In this document: positions 34,582 through 43,521 of the stretch, piece by piece
Layout of the letters: each line of letters starts with the position of its first letter
Numbering within the stretch: the first letter of the stretch is position 1
Assembly: GCF_034087045.1 (NCBI RefSeq)
Contig: NZ_CP139247.1
Span: 7,466,001-7,530,000 of the forward strand
Origin: Chitinophaga sancti
Lineage (GTDB): Bacteria > Bacteroidota > Bacteroidia > Chitinophagales > Chitinophagaceae
Direction of reading: 5' to 3'
Length of the DNA stretch: 64,000 nucleotides
Notes under the pieces: model-generated
Databases searched by the model: none
The model's input: the letters and a program-made list of their open reading frames with translations, nothing else
What the model was told of the DNA's origin: nothing
Program-made: the position numbers and the translations under genes

Positions 34582-35789
34582 GTACAGCCACCATACTTAC
34601 ACGCATAGCGGAATTAGCAGCTATTAGTGAAGATAGTAGCTGCCTGACCCGCACCTTTGGTTCTATCGCTTTTATTAAAGCCAGTCAAATGATAATGGGA
34701 TGGATGCAGGAAGCAGGGTTATCCACACGCATCGACAATATTGGCAATGTACGAGGCCGGTTAGTATCTAAAAATCCGGAGGCACGTACACTGGTATTTG
34801 CTTCGCACTTTGATACGGTGACCAATGCAGGAAGATGGGATGGCCCGTTGGGTGTACTGATGGCACTCGATGTAGTGAGTGCTATTGAAACTGATCTACC
34901 TTTTCATATTGAAGTCGTTGCTTTTTGTGATGAAGAGGGCGTACGTTTTCATACCACTTACCTGGGCAGTAAAGTATTGACAGGGGCTTTTGACCCACAG
35001 CTATTGGAAATCAGGGATGCTGCCGGCATTACACTGGGTGATGCCATTCGTTTGATTGGAGGTTGCCCGGACCAGTTAGCCGACGATCAGATCCCTCCTG
35101 ATCAGTGGCTGGGGTATTTTGAAATACATATTGAACAGGGACCTGTATTATATGAAAAACATATTCCGGCGGCGATTGTTACTGCTATAGCGGGTCAGCA
35201 ACGTAGCCAACTGGTTTTTAAAGGAATGGCGGGGCACGCAGGTACAGTGCCGATGGCCATGCGGCAGGATGCCCTTTGTTGTGCAGCGGAGTGTATTGTG
35301 ATGATTGAACAATGGGCCATGCAGCATAGAGAGAAGGTAGTGGCTACGGTTGGCACTTTGCAGGTGGTACATGGCGCTTCTAATGTGATTCCGGGAGAGG
35401 TGGTGTGTAGTCTTGATCTAAGAAGTGCAGATCCTGAAATAATTAAGTTATCGCATGCCGGATTATCCCAAATACTCTCTACCATCTGTGGGAAAAGGAA
35501 TATCAGTTTTGAATGGAACATTGTGCAGGAAACCCCACCGGTAAAATGTGATGAGGAAATAACAGCGTTGTTGGAAAAGGCTATTCAAATAACTAATATC
35601 GAAATAGTAAAACTAGTCAGTGGGGCGGGTCATGATGCCGTAGCCGTATCTGCCGTAGCCCCTGTCTGCATGCTTTTTGTTCGTTGTTTCAAAGGTATCA
35701 GTCATCATCCACTGGAAGATGTGGAACCAGGTGATATTGAAGCATCGTTACAGGTAGCCCACGCATTTATTCAACAACTTATCAGATAA
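34578..35789 (+). CDS. allC: Allantoate amidohydrolase (M20 family)
   Basis: This 403-residue M20/M28-type metallohydrolase has ASHFDTVTNAGRWDGPLG (metal His and Asp), FCDEEGVRF (general-base Glu and metal Glu), FEIHIEQGPVLY (metal His), the dimerisation-domain motif MAGHAGTVPMAMRQDAL and SGAGHDAVAVSAVAP near the end. Allantoate amidohydrolase releases ammonia and CO2 from allantoate to give ureidoglycine. The related ureidoglycolate amidohydrolase is a paralogue, and no separate copy exists here, so this enzyme may have to serve both steps or the last step lies elsewhere. It overlaps allB by 4 bp. Confidence 0.92.
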   Translation: MSTATILTRIAELAAISEDSSCLTRTFGSIAFIKASQMIMGWMQEAGLSTRIDNIGNVRGRLVSKNPEARTLVFASHFDTVTNAGRWDGPLGVLMALDVVSAIETDLPFHIEVVAFCDEEGVRFHTTYLGSKVLTGAFDPQLLEIRDAAGITLGDAIRLIGGCPDQLADDQIPPDQWLGYFEIHIEQGPVLYEKHIPAAIVTAIAGQQRSQLVFKGMAGHAGTVPMAMRQDALCCAAECIVMIEQWAMQHREKVVATVGTLQVVHGASNVIPGEVVCSLDLRSADPEIIKLSHAGLSQILSTICGKRNISFEWNIVQETPPVKCDEEITALLEKAIQITNIEIVKLVSGAGHDAVAVSAVAPVCMLFVRCFKGISHHPLEDVEPGDIEASLQVAHAFIQQLIR

Positions 35790-35793
35790 ACAT

Positions 35794-36528
35794 ATGGAGA
35801 TTTCAGCACTCACCCGTTCGGTCGTAAAACGTAATCATGCATTGATATGCCCGGATGGACATGTAAATAGCGTGATACCGGGTTGGACGAATTGTACCGT
35901 TCATGTACTCATCAATGAACAGATGGGTGCACGGTTATGTCAGACACTCATCACCCTGAATCCGGAGAGTATAGTCAGTGGTAAAACCGCTGCTTCACAA
36001 ATCTTCTTTTATGTGATAGAAGGGCATTGTACTGCAAATGGCACCGTGCTCTTCGCTGGTCAGTACATTTACTTTCCTCCCGGAGAGGAGTACCAGATTG
36101 TGCAAGCCAGCACCGGGGCGCAGTTGCTTACCTTCCACAAGGTGTACGAGCCATTGGATGGATATAGCACACCGGGTATACTGTTTGGCGATAGTGCCAA
36201 AATACCCGGGCCTGCTTTTTTGGGTGATCCTGCACTCAGACTACAAGTATTGTTGCCGGAAGATCTTTCTTTTGATATGGCCGTGAATATCTTTACTTAT
36301 GACCCCGGTGGGCACCTGCCATTTGTAGAAACCCATATTATGGAACATGGATTGCTATACTTACAGGGGCAAGGGGTGTATATGCTGGATCACCAATGGT
36401 ACCCTGTCAAAAAAGGAGATGCTATCTGGATGGCGCCGTACTGCCAGCAATGGTTTACGGCGATGGGTAAGGAACCAGCAGTGTATATTTATTACAAAAA
36501 TGTAAACAGGTTTCCAACTGCCATATGA
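35794..36528 (+). CDS. allE: (S)-ureidoglycine aminohydrolase (bicupin)
   Basis: This 244-residue protein is a double cupin. The N-terminal cupin contains FFYVIEGHCTANG and GQYIYFPPGEEYQI. The C-terminal cupin has the Mn-binding set in FVETHIMEHGLLYLQGQGVY (Glu and two His) with the late Gln in APYCQQWF. These match ureidoglycine aminohydrolase (AllE/YlbA/UGHY), which releases ammonia from (S)-ureidoglycine to give (S)-ureidoglycolate. It starts 4 bp after allC and overlaps the OHCU decarboxylase gene by 4 bp, in line with coupled expression. Confidence 0.92.
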   Translation: MEISALTRSVVKRNHALICPDGHVNSVIPGWTNCTVHVLINEQMGARLCQTLITLNPESIVSGKTAASQIFFYVIEGHCTANGTVLFAGQYIYFPPGEEYQIVQASTGAQLLTFHKVYEPLDGYSTPGILFGDSAKIPGPAFLGDPALRLQVLLPEDLSFDMAVNIFTYDPGGHLPFVETHIMEHGLLYLQGQGVYMLDHQWYPVKKGDAIWMAPYCQQWFTAMGKEPAVYIYYKNVNRFPTAI

Positions 36529-36995
36529 CACTGGATGCACTCAACCACCTACCCCAACCTGAGTTGTACGCCACATTGCTGCAATGCTGTGGATCACATG
36601 TATGGGTAGAAAAGATGATAGCGGATTTTCCTATGATGGATAAAGCTACCTTGCTGAATGCAGCCAGCAGACATTGGCTGGCATGTACGCCTGCCGATGG
36701 TTTGGAGGCATTCAGTCATCATCCCCGAATAGGTGATCGTCCGGATTTGCATAAAGAACAGGCTGGTGTAGTAAATGCATCAACAGATGTATTGGCCGAT
36801 TTAGCCACCGGTAATCAAATCTATGCAGAACGATTCGGGTATATCTTCATCGTATGTGCCACCGGAAAATCTGCTTCGGAAATGTTGTCTTTGCTCAATG
36901 CCAGGATAAACAATACCCCCTCAGCAGAAATTAAGATCGCCATGGCAGAGCAAGGAAAAATTACACAACTACGTCTTGAAAAATTACTTTCATGA
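36525..36995 (+). CDS. uraD: OHCU decarboxylase
   Basis: This 156-residue helical protein has the decarboxylase signature: catalytic His in HHPRIGD (H66), KEQAGV and FGYIFIVCATGKSASEML. It decarboxylates 2-oxo-4-hydroxy-4-carboxy-5-ureidoimidazoline to (S)-allantoin, fixing the stereochemistry. It overlaps the aminohydrolase gene upstream and the HIU hydrolase gene downstream by 4 bp each, so the two urate-ring-opening enzymes are next to each other. The length is normal for the bacterial UraD/PucL-N type, here separate from the urate oxidase. Confidence 0.94.
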   Translation: MTLDALNHLPQPELYATLLQCCGSHVWVEKMIADFPMMDKATLLNAASRHWLACTPADGLEAFSHHPRIGDRPDLHKEQAGVVNASTDVLADLATGNQIYAERFGYIFIVCATGKSASEMLSLLNARINNTPSAEIKIAMAEQGKITQLRLEKLLS

Positions 36996-37330
36996 GCCAG
37001 TTAACTTCCCATATATTAGATACTTCCCTGGGCATACCCGCCCGGGAAGTATCTGTTACGTTATTTGCACTGCACGATAAGGAGTGGAAACAAATAGCTG
37101 CCGGCCTCACTAACAATGATGGCAGAATCACCAACCTTCTGGATGATGCCTCCCTCCTGCCTCATGGACTGTATAAATTGCATTTCAATACGAAGGAATA
37201 TTTTGAGCGCAACTTTACCGCTTCCTTTTTCCCTTTTGTAGAAATTGCTTTTTATATCAACAGCCATGAGCACTATCATGTGCCCCTTTTGTTATCACCC
37301 TTTGGTTATTCCACTTACCGTGGTTCTTAA
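36992..37330 (+). CDS. uraH: 5-hydroxyisourate hydrolase (transthyretin-like)
   Basis: This 112-residue protein starts with LTSHILDTSLGIPA (catalytic His near residue 7), contains NNDGRITNLL (Arg) and ends in the signature YRGS tetrapeptide. The fold is a transthyretin-like beta sandwich forming tetramers. It hydrolyses 5-hydroxyisourate from urate oxidase to OHCU, which UraD then converts to allantoin. It has no signal peptide, so the pathway is cytoplasmic. It lies 12 bp before the HpcH/CitE-like gene. Confidence 0.95.
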   Translation: MSQLTSHILDTSLGIPAREVSVTLFALHDKEWKQIAAGLTNNDGRITNLLDDASLLPHGLYKLHFNTKEYFERNFTASFFPFVEIAFYINSHEHYHVPLLLSPFGYSTYRGS

Positions 37331-37342
37331 ACTGATCAAACT

Positions 37343-38698
37343 ATGCAACTCTCTATCCCCGAATCGGACAAATTGGCCCTGCTGGGTACTTTAAAAATAG
37401 CAAACCTCGCCTTTCAGAAAACTTACCCCGGCGATAAACCTGACCGGCAACCAGTACATACTGTGTATGGCGGTGCGAACCTGTTCAAGGCAGATACCTG
37501 TTTCAGAATGGGGGAAATCGCCCTGCAACATTTTCATACCTATGCCCCTGATAGCAATATTCTGGCAGCTGCTTTATGTTGGGAAAGTACAACACCATCC
37601 GAAATCATTTATCATAAGATCATTTATAAATTACAGACCGAACCTGTTGAAGATTTTAGAATCGATTTTGAAGATGGTTTTGGTAACAGACCTGATGAGG
37701 AAGAAGATGCCACCGCCATTGCAGCGGCTATTGAACTGGCAAAGGGTATGGCCGCTTCAACGATCTCTCCTTTTATTGGTATCCGGATCAAGCCATTTAC
37801 TGAAGATCTGAAACAGCGAAGCGTGCGTACATTGGATCTGTTCTTAACGACTTTACTGCAGCATACAAATGGTGTATTGCCGGCCAACTTTGTGGTCATG
37901 CTGCCAAAGGTGACTATTCCTGAACAGGTCAGTACTTTAGTACGTTTCTTTGAAGTGCTGGAAAAAGTTCACGAGCTGGAACCCGGTACTTTGAAAATGG
38001 AAACGATGGTAGAAGCGACGCAGATCATTATGGATGATGAAGGACGTAATCCGCTGATGCGCATTATAAGGGCGAGTGAAGGACGTTGTATTGCGGCACA
38101 TTTTGGTACGTATGATTATACTGCCTCCTGTGGTATTACAGCGAAGTACCAGACGATGGCACACCCGGTTTGTGATTTTGCACATCATATGACGAAGGTG
38201 GCATTGGGGGGTACCGGGATATTTTTATCAGATGGGGCTACGAATGTGATACCGGTAGCTTTGCATAAAGGAGATTATCTGAATTATGCACAACTGGAAG
38301 AGAACAGGGAACACGTACACCAGGCGTGGCGTACGGGTTACAATCATACGATGCATTCGCTGATCAATGGGTTTTATCAGGGGTGGGATCTGAATCCGGC
38401 CCAGTTACCTATGCGATATGCGGCGACTTATCATTTCTTTTTGAGTAATTATGAGGAGGCGTTGTTTAGGTTGAAAACATTTGTGGAAAGGGCGGCTATT
38501 TCAACTTTGACGAAAGATATTTTTGATGATGCTGCTACGGGTCAGGGGTTGTTGAATTTCTTTTTGAAGGCGATTAATTGTGGGGCGGTTACCGAAGAGG
38601 AGGTGGTGGCGACAGGGTTGACGATGGAGGAGATCAGGACGAGGTCGTTTTTCAGGATATTGGAAGGAAGGAGAAAAGGGGCCAGCCTTGAGATGTAA
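37343..38698 (+). CDS. DUF6986-type protein, HpcH/CitE aldolase-lyase superfamily
   Basis: This 451-residue protein has a TIM-barrel pattern of the HpcH/HpaI/CitE/malate-synthase superfamily: FRIDFEDGFGNRPDEEED (acidic metal loop), FIGIRIKPF (Arg), FVVMLPKV, LKMETMVEATQII (metal Glu) and IAAHFGTYDYTASCGI. It resembles the family now called DUF6986, for which I know no proven reaction. As last gene of the ureide operon it sits where glyoxylate is formed. Relatives condense glyoxylate with acyl-CoA or cleave malyl-CoA, so a glyoxylate-consuming role is plausible. A long 24-bp hairpin covers its last codons. Confidence 0.75.
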   Translation: MQLSIPESDKLALLGTLKIANLAFQKTYPGDKPDRQPVHTVYGGANLFKADTCFRMGEIALQHFHTYAPDSNILAAALCWESTTPSEIIYHKIIYKLQTEPVEDFRIDFEDGFGNRPDEEEDATAIAAAIELAKGMAASTISPFIGIRIKPFTEDLKQRSVRTLDLFLTTLLQHTNGVLPANFVVMLPKVTIPEQVSTLVRFFEVLEKVHELEPGTLKMETMVEATQIIMDDEGRNPLMRIIRASEGRCIAAHFGTYDYTASCGITAKYQTMAHPVCDFAHHMTKVALGGTGIFLSDGATNVIPVALHKGDYLNYAQLEENREHVHQAWRTGYNHTMHSLINGFYQGWDLNPAQLPMRYAATYHFFLSNYEEALFRLKTFVERAAISTLTKDIFDDAATGQGLLNFFLKAINCGAVTEEEVVATGLTMEEIRTRSFFRILEGRRKGASLEM

Positions 38699-38738
38699 GA
38701 ATTTCTCCTTTGGCGAAATTCTTACATCTCAAGGCTGG
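38682..38738. terminator. 24-bp perfect inverted repeat across the DUF6986 stop codon
   Basis: Arms 38682-38705 and 38715-38738 are exact reverse complements with a 9-nt loop. The left arm encodes the last five residues and the stop. It lies between convergent genes and lacks a T tract. Terminator or mRNA-stabilising function is inferred. Confidence 0.7.
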
Positions 38739-38769
38739 GGGCCGGCTGGAATCTTTTAATTTAAACAGT

Positions 38770-40941
38770 TTAAATCCTTATACCTGCTGTAATATAAAAA
38801 GTTCTGCCATCAGCTGGTAAGATACCCGGCCCCGGGTACATGGTAATTCTGCGGTTGAAATATTTTTCGTTTGTAAAGTTATTCACACCCGCGGAGAAGT
38901 GATAACCTTTGGCCAGCTGCCAGTCAAAACTCCAGTCAAATACATGCCAGTCAGGAATAACACCTGTTACACCGGCTGCACTATGTTCTGTATTCAGTGC
39001 ATCATTGTAACTCCTGCTGTTGTAACTAAATAAGAAACCGGTAGAGAGTCCTTTGTGCTGGAAGGTAATACCTGTCTTGTTGATCCAGTCTGGTGTATTC
39101 TCTATCATGTGTCCTTTAACATCTGTATTCACACCTGCGTTATTGATAGTCGTGCTATTGTAACGGCCATGCTGCCAGGCGAGTGAATTGAAGACACGCA
39201 GGTCATTGGCGGTACGTGCCGCCTGGAAAACCCTGAACAATGAAAGCTCTACATAGGCTTCGACTCCTTTATTTACAGCGTTCCCCACATTGGTAGTTAA
39301 TAAATGATTTGTCCCGTCTTCTCCTTTGAAGGTGAGGAGGCCAATCCTGTTACCATAATACACATAGAATACATTCACATCAAAACGGATCATATCACTA
39401 AAATGCCCTCTATAACCCAAATCCACATCATAGCCTTTGGTATCTTTCAGGTTGGGGTCTACCTGATCCAGTCTGTCAGCAGGGGTAACACTGGCATAGA
39501 GATAAGGACGGTATGCCTGTGATATATTGCCATACAACTGGCTAAAGCTATTCACCTTGTATTCCATTCCTGTGCCGAACAGCGGGAAATGCCGGTTGCC
39601 TTTATAGCTGACTGCACTGCTGGCATTGTTGATCACACCTGTAAGATCGGTGTGGATGATTTCATATCTTACACCCGGTGTGATGGAAAAACGATCTGTC
39701 AGCTGGAAGATATTCTCTGCAAAGGCTGCATAGTTCTTTGTATTGAAATGCAGATCGATGCCATAGGTTTTTGTGAGACCCAGGTCAAAGTCACTGCCGG
39801 TGGTGCCTGTACCCTTTTGTTCTCTTTTGGTTTTACTGGTGGAAAAGCGAAACCCGGTTGCCAGTGTGCTTTTGACTGATCCAATATGATAACTATGTAA
39901 TAAGCGTGCTTCTGTAGTAAAACTGGTGTAGTAATCCCTGTCTACCTGCCTTGGATTGTATGTACCTAAGCTGGTATTGATGGTATCCATTACATTTGGC
40001 GCATTGATAAATTGTACACTGTTCCTTTCTCCGAAGAGGGCATTGGAGGTAATATCCAGTTTTGTATTTTCAGAGAATTTATACTTGAATGAAAGGGCAG
40101 GGATATTTATTTTTGGTTGGAAGAAATTTCTCTTTCGGAAGGATTGTTTTGCACTTACTGCAAACTGTGCATCTGTCAATCCGCCTGCTATTTGCTGTAC
40201 ATAATCCATTCGTGAGAACTGAAAGCTCAGGCTACCTTTATCATTGAAGTTATATTGAAGATTTGCATAGTAAGCGTGGTAATCAAAGCGGGCATTGTCT
40301 CTCCACCCATCTCCATGCCTGTAGTCGTAGTAAGCGTAATAGGTGAGTTTACCTTTGGTGCCGCCTACTGCGTTGTAAGAATTAAACAGGTTATTACCAC
40401 CTATGGTCTGTTCACTTTCCAATACAAACGGGCGGGTACTATCTCCTTGTTTTAATACATAATTCATCATTCCGCCGAATTGCGGACCGAATTGTAATGC
40501 TGCTGAACCACGTACCAGCTGTATTGTTTGCACTGCCTGTAACGGCAATGAATAATGGTTTTCAGGATAGCCAAAGAGATCACTGTTGGTATTATACCCA
40601 TTCTGACGCATGTTCATTTCTATAGAGCGATGTGCATCCGTACCTCTTACACCGATATTCACCTGTGTACCCGCACCATCCATTTCCCATGTTATTAAAC
40701 CGGGGATCTGTGCAAATAGCTGGCGGGCGAGGTTCTGTGCAAGATTACCTTTGCTGCCGTCCAAGAGTAACTGGTTGGTATGCTTACCTGCGTAGATGAT
40801 TGTGCCTGACACATCTGGAAGGCTGGTGCCCGCGCTGTTCTTTTTGTAGGTGCTGACAGTAATACTATCCAGGTTCTTTAGAATAGTAGTGTCATGCTGT
40901 GGCGAGTGGGAATACATAGAGAGTAAAAGCAGTAACTTCAT
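38770..40941 (-). CDS. TonB-dependent receptor, FecA-like
   Basis: The ATG at 40941 is the best start (723 residues); upstream codons are open but not protein-like. A short hydrophobic N-terminus leads to a TonB-box-like stretch (DSITVSTYKK), the plug domain (PGLITWEMDGAGTQVNIGVRGTD, IQLVRGSAALQFGPQFGGMMNYVLK) and a 22-strand barrel with terminal FYITAGIRI. The plug resembles ferric-citrate receptor FecA more than SusC, and there is no carboxypeptidase-like N-domain. It probably imports an iron or other metal complex. A HupE/UreJ-like permease and a DUF3500 lipoprotein lie directly upstream on the same strand, which supports metal import. Confidence 0.85.
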   Translation of the reverse strand: MKLLLLLSMYSHSPQHDTTILKNLDSITVSTYKKNSAGTSLPDVSGTIIYAGKHTNQLLLDGSKGNLAQNLARQLFAQIPGLITWEMDGAGTQVNIGVRGTDAHRSIEMNMRQNGYNTNSDLFGYPENHYSLPLQAVQTIQLVRGSAALQFGPQFGGMMNYVLKQGDSTRPFVLESEQTIGGNNLFNSYNAVGGTKGKLTYYAYYDYRHGDGWRDNARFDYHAYYANLQYNFNDKGSLSFQFSRMDYVQQIAGGLTDAQFAVSAKQSFRKRNFFQPKINIPALSFKYKFSENTKLDITSNALFGERNSVQFINAPNVMDTINTSLGTYNPRQVDRDYYTSFTTEARLLHSYHIGSVKSTLATGFRFSTSKTKREQKGTGTTGSDFDLGLTKTYGIDLHFNTKNYAAFAENIFQLTDRFSITPGVRYEIIHTDLTGVINNASSAVSYKGNRHFPLFGTGMEYKVNSFSQLYGNISQAYRPYLYASVTPADRLDQVDPNLKDTKGYDVDLGYRGHFSDMIRFDVNVFYVYYGNRIGLLTFKGEDGTNHLLTTNVGNAVNKGVEAYVELSLFRVFQAARTANDLRVFNSLAWQHGRYNSTTINNAGVNTDVKGHMIENTPDWINKTGITFQHKGLSTGFLFSYNSRSYNDALNTEHSAAGVTGVIPDWHVFDWSFDWQLAKGYHFSAGVNNFTNEKYFNRRITMYPGPGILPADGRTFYITAGIRI

Positions 40942-41067
40942 TGTTCGATTTTGGTATTGTGATGAAGTTAACAAATTCCCTCTTATAAAGAATAACACAA
41001 ACCATGAGGATATATCAAAATAAATGAAATTACTTAGAAACCTGGCTTCGTCAGCTATCCGAATTAA

Positions 41068-41100
41068 AAGAGCGTGTATCCTATTTTGATACACGCTCTT
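41068..41100 (-). terminator. Intrinsic terminator after the HupE-like gene
   Basis: A 13-bp perfect stem (41068-41080, 41088-41100) with a 7-nt loop is followed by TTTTAATT on the minus strand. It separates the HupE-like gene from the FecA-like gene. Confidence 0.7.
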
Positions 41101-41116
41101 CGTTTGTGAAGGAGAG

Positions 41117-41136
41117 ATTGGCGGGCGCCCGCCAAT
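41117..41136. repeat. 20-bp perfect GC-rich palindrome
   Basis: ATTGGCGGGC followed by its exact reverse complement, 12 bp after the HupE-like stop codon. It could be a second terminator stem or a protein site. Confidence 0.6.
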
Positions 41137-41148
41137 AATTATATTATT

Positions 41149-42273
41149 TTATATGCGTTCTGTGATCCAGACAGTTGCTGCTATTCCAGCTATTACAGCG
41201 CCAGCTACACGTACATATTTATACGCGGGTATCCGGCTAAGCCATATTAACCAGGGCATCACAAAGAGTATTACTATCAGCTGCATCAGTTCTATGCCCA
41301 CATTAAACCCTAATATGCTCAATCCCATTCTCGTGGCATCCAGTTGTAAATTGGCCAGCGTACTGGCAAATGCCAATCCGTGTATCAAGCCGAAACCTGC
41401 AGCCACCAAAGCTTCTCTACCGGGGAAGATGGGACGCAATGCATGTACTGCCGATACCAGGATTGACACTGCAATCAGTACTTCTACCGGTTGTGATGGT
41501 AACCGTAACCATCCCAATGCACCAGCCAGCAATGTAATGGAATGACCAATCGTAAAGGCTGTGACGATCTGTAGTAAGTGCATGAGGGCGTACTTTGTAC
41601 CACCATAACCATCCCAGCGTTGTTGTCTGACCAACAGTGGTGCAGGTAATAACAATACTAAGAGAAACAACAGGTGGTCCGTACCTTCTGCGATATGCTG
41701 CATGCCCAATGACACCATGCTCTGGAATCCTTTCCACAGACTACCTTGTTCCTGGCTCACAATCAAAGGTTCTATGGTGCCACTCTTTACATCCAGTTTG
41801 ATTACGCCGACCTCAAAAGTGTGTTCTCCATATTTACCTCTCTCCCAATCCTGGCGAACTGAGACGAGAGCTTTGTGAGAACTGACTTCTGCAATGATCG
41901 CATCGTAATGCAGACTGAAATTACGCACAGACGTACCATTTACAGGTTCCATCCATAACGTAGCCGTGACTTCATTATAAGGACCTGTTGCCGTTTGCTC
42001 CGCAGGTTGTATATGCAGATCTTTTACCTGCACTGTCCAGGGTTGGCCTTCCAGGCTTTGTGGCCTTACATGTGCCAAAAGGTATGCATGCAGCGCCGGG
42101 CCTAATTCTACTTTGTGACCTAAGGCCAGTTCAAGTTCGCTTAGGGGCAATTGCACTTCTGCAGCAACACCTTTGGATTTAATATCCAGTAGTATCACTG
42201 AGTTAGGCATGGGATGTGCCTTTGCACCCAGCGTGCATACACAGCAAAACACCAGCAGAAAGTAATATCGCAT
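41149..42273 (-). CDS. HupE/UreJ-family membrane protein
   Basis: This 374-residue protein has a signal peptide (to LGAKAHP), a soluble periplasmic domain of about 165 residues and then six to seven membrane helices with the HupE/UreJ signature GMQHIAEGTDHLLFLLVLLL and GFGLIHGLAFASTLANL. HupE and UreJ are linked to nickel uptake for hydrogenase or urease; no such enzyme is nearby here, so the metal is open. It is 9 bp downstream of the DUF3500 gene, forming an operon, and is followed by a terminator and a FecA-like receptor gene. Confidence 0.82.
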   Translation of the reverse strand: MRYYFLLVFCCVCTLGAKAHPMPNSVILLDIKSKGVAAEVQLPLSELELALGHKVELGPALHAYLLAHVRPQSLEGQPWTVQVKDLHIQPAEQTATGPYNEVTATLWMEPVNGTSVRNFSLHYDAIIAEVSSHKALVSVRQDWERGKYGEHTFEVGVIKLDVKSGTIEPLIVSQEQGSLWKGFQSMVSLGMQHIAEGTDHLLFLLVLLLPAPLLVRQQRWDGYGGTKYALMHLLQIVTAFTIGHSITLLAGALGWLRLPSQPVEVLIAVSILVSAVHALRPIFPGREALVAAGFGLIHGLAFASTLANLQLDATRMGLSILGFNVGIELMQLIVILFVMPWLIWLSRIPAYKYVRVAGAVIAGIAATVWITERI

Positions 42274-42282
42274 ACAATAAGA

Positions 42283-43395
42283 TTAGAAAGTAAAGTTATT
42301 GCCGTAATCCCGGTTATGATCCCTGTATACACTATGGTAGTGTATCTGGGAAGGATATACCACCCCTGTCTGACAAACGAATTCTATCCATACACTTGGC
42401 CCATCGATACGTACATAGTCAGCATTCGTATCCAGTGTGGCATTACCAGAATAAGCAATGTAAGTGCTGCTCAACTCATTACTATAGGTAGTAAGCAGTG
42501 ATGCAGCGGTGGTACTGTCTGCATCATTGACCCATGGTTTCATAGCAGCTAATACCAATGCCTGTTGTGCGCTTGTGAGTGAACTAACGGCGATGCCCAC
42601 TTTGGTGGCTGGGAACTGTCCGTCTTCGTTAGGGCCTAAGAGTACATCGCTGAACTTGGTGGTCAGTTGGGCGCTTGCCAGTTCTGATGTGCTAAGCGAA
42701 GCCAGCATTGCCAACATAGCAGCCTGTTCCTGTGCCAATGGAGCATATGTAGTACCACTGGATGTCCAGCTCTTTGGTTCGATACCTTCAAATCTTGGCG
42801 TAGCACCGGTTACAGCACCACCACTGAATGTAATGTTTACAGCCAGGTGGTGACCACCGAATTGCAATTGCCAGGTACCTGTAGTGGAAGGCGTACCTAC
42901 AAATGCAATGAAGTAGATACCGGAGCCATAGCTACTGCTGCTGCTGGCGGTATTCAATACATCGTCTGCAGCTATGATCTGGGTGATTTCATCATATCCT
43001 TCGTTGGCGGCAGTGCCGGACGCAGCCACTACGATTGCTTTGGCAGCGGCCAGCTGGGTACTGGTCAGGGAAGAATACTGCAAGCCATTACGGCAAGTAC
43101 TACCACATGGAAGGTTGGACCACTTAATGGCATACGTGCTGGAATAACTGGTGATGAGTGAGGCAAGCTGTGTGCTTGTTAGCGTAGCTTCAAAGGCTTC
43201 GGCCAGACAAACTACCTTGGCAGTGGTGTTGGCGGCGGAACTACAATCTGATGTCGCAGTAGAGGTGGTAGTATCAGTTGTCGTGGTACTGTCGGTAGTT
43301 GTAGAAGTGGTTGTCGCATCCTTCTTACTACAGGAGAGTAACAGCATAGCCGGTATGATGGCTAGTAAACTGAAATGGATTGTGCGCATTTTCAT
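42283..43395 (-). CDS. DUF3500 lipoprotein
   Basis: From the ATG at 43395 the protein is 370 residues with a lipoprotein signal peptide (lipobox LLLSC) and a Ser/Thr-rich linker of about 30 residues. The DUF3500 domain follows, with GIYFIAFVGTP, WQLQFGGHHLAVNITF, TPRFEGIEP and the C-terminal WIEFVCQTGVVYPSQIHYH and VYRDHNRDYG. Clustered His residues suggest metal binding. DUF3500 has no assigned function. The next gene, 9 bp on, is the HupE/UreJ-like permease, so a shared role in metal handling is likely. Its Ser/Thr-rich codons give short DNA repeats near 43250-43310. Confidence 0.8.
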   Translation of the reverse strand: MKMRTIHFSLLAIIPAMLLLSCSKKDATTTSTTTDSTTTTDTTTSTATSDCSSAANTTAKVVCLAEAFEATLTSTQLASLITSYSSTYAIKWSNLPCGSTCRNGLQYSSLTSTQLAAAKAIVVAASGTAANEGYDEITQIIAADDVLNTASSSSSYGSGIYFIAFVGTPSTTGTWQLQFGGHHLAVNITFSGGAVTGATPRFEGIEPKSWTSSGTTYAPLAQEQAAMLAMLASLSTSELASAQLTTKFSDVLLGPNEDGQFPATKVGIAVSSLTSAQQALVLAAMKPWVNDADSTTAASLLTTYSNELSSTYIAYSGNATLDTNADYVRIDGPSVWIEFVCQTGVVYPSQIHYHSVYRDHNRDYGNNFTF

Positions 43396-43521
43396 GTTCA
43401 AATTTTTGGTGAAAGGGAAAAGGTATTTCACACTGGTTTGTACATAAGACCTGTAATTAAAGACAAGGTTTAGCCATTGGGGGAGAAATTGGGGTCAATG
43501 GTGGATTTGTTGTGGTGAAAG

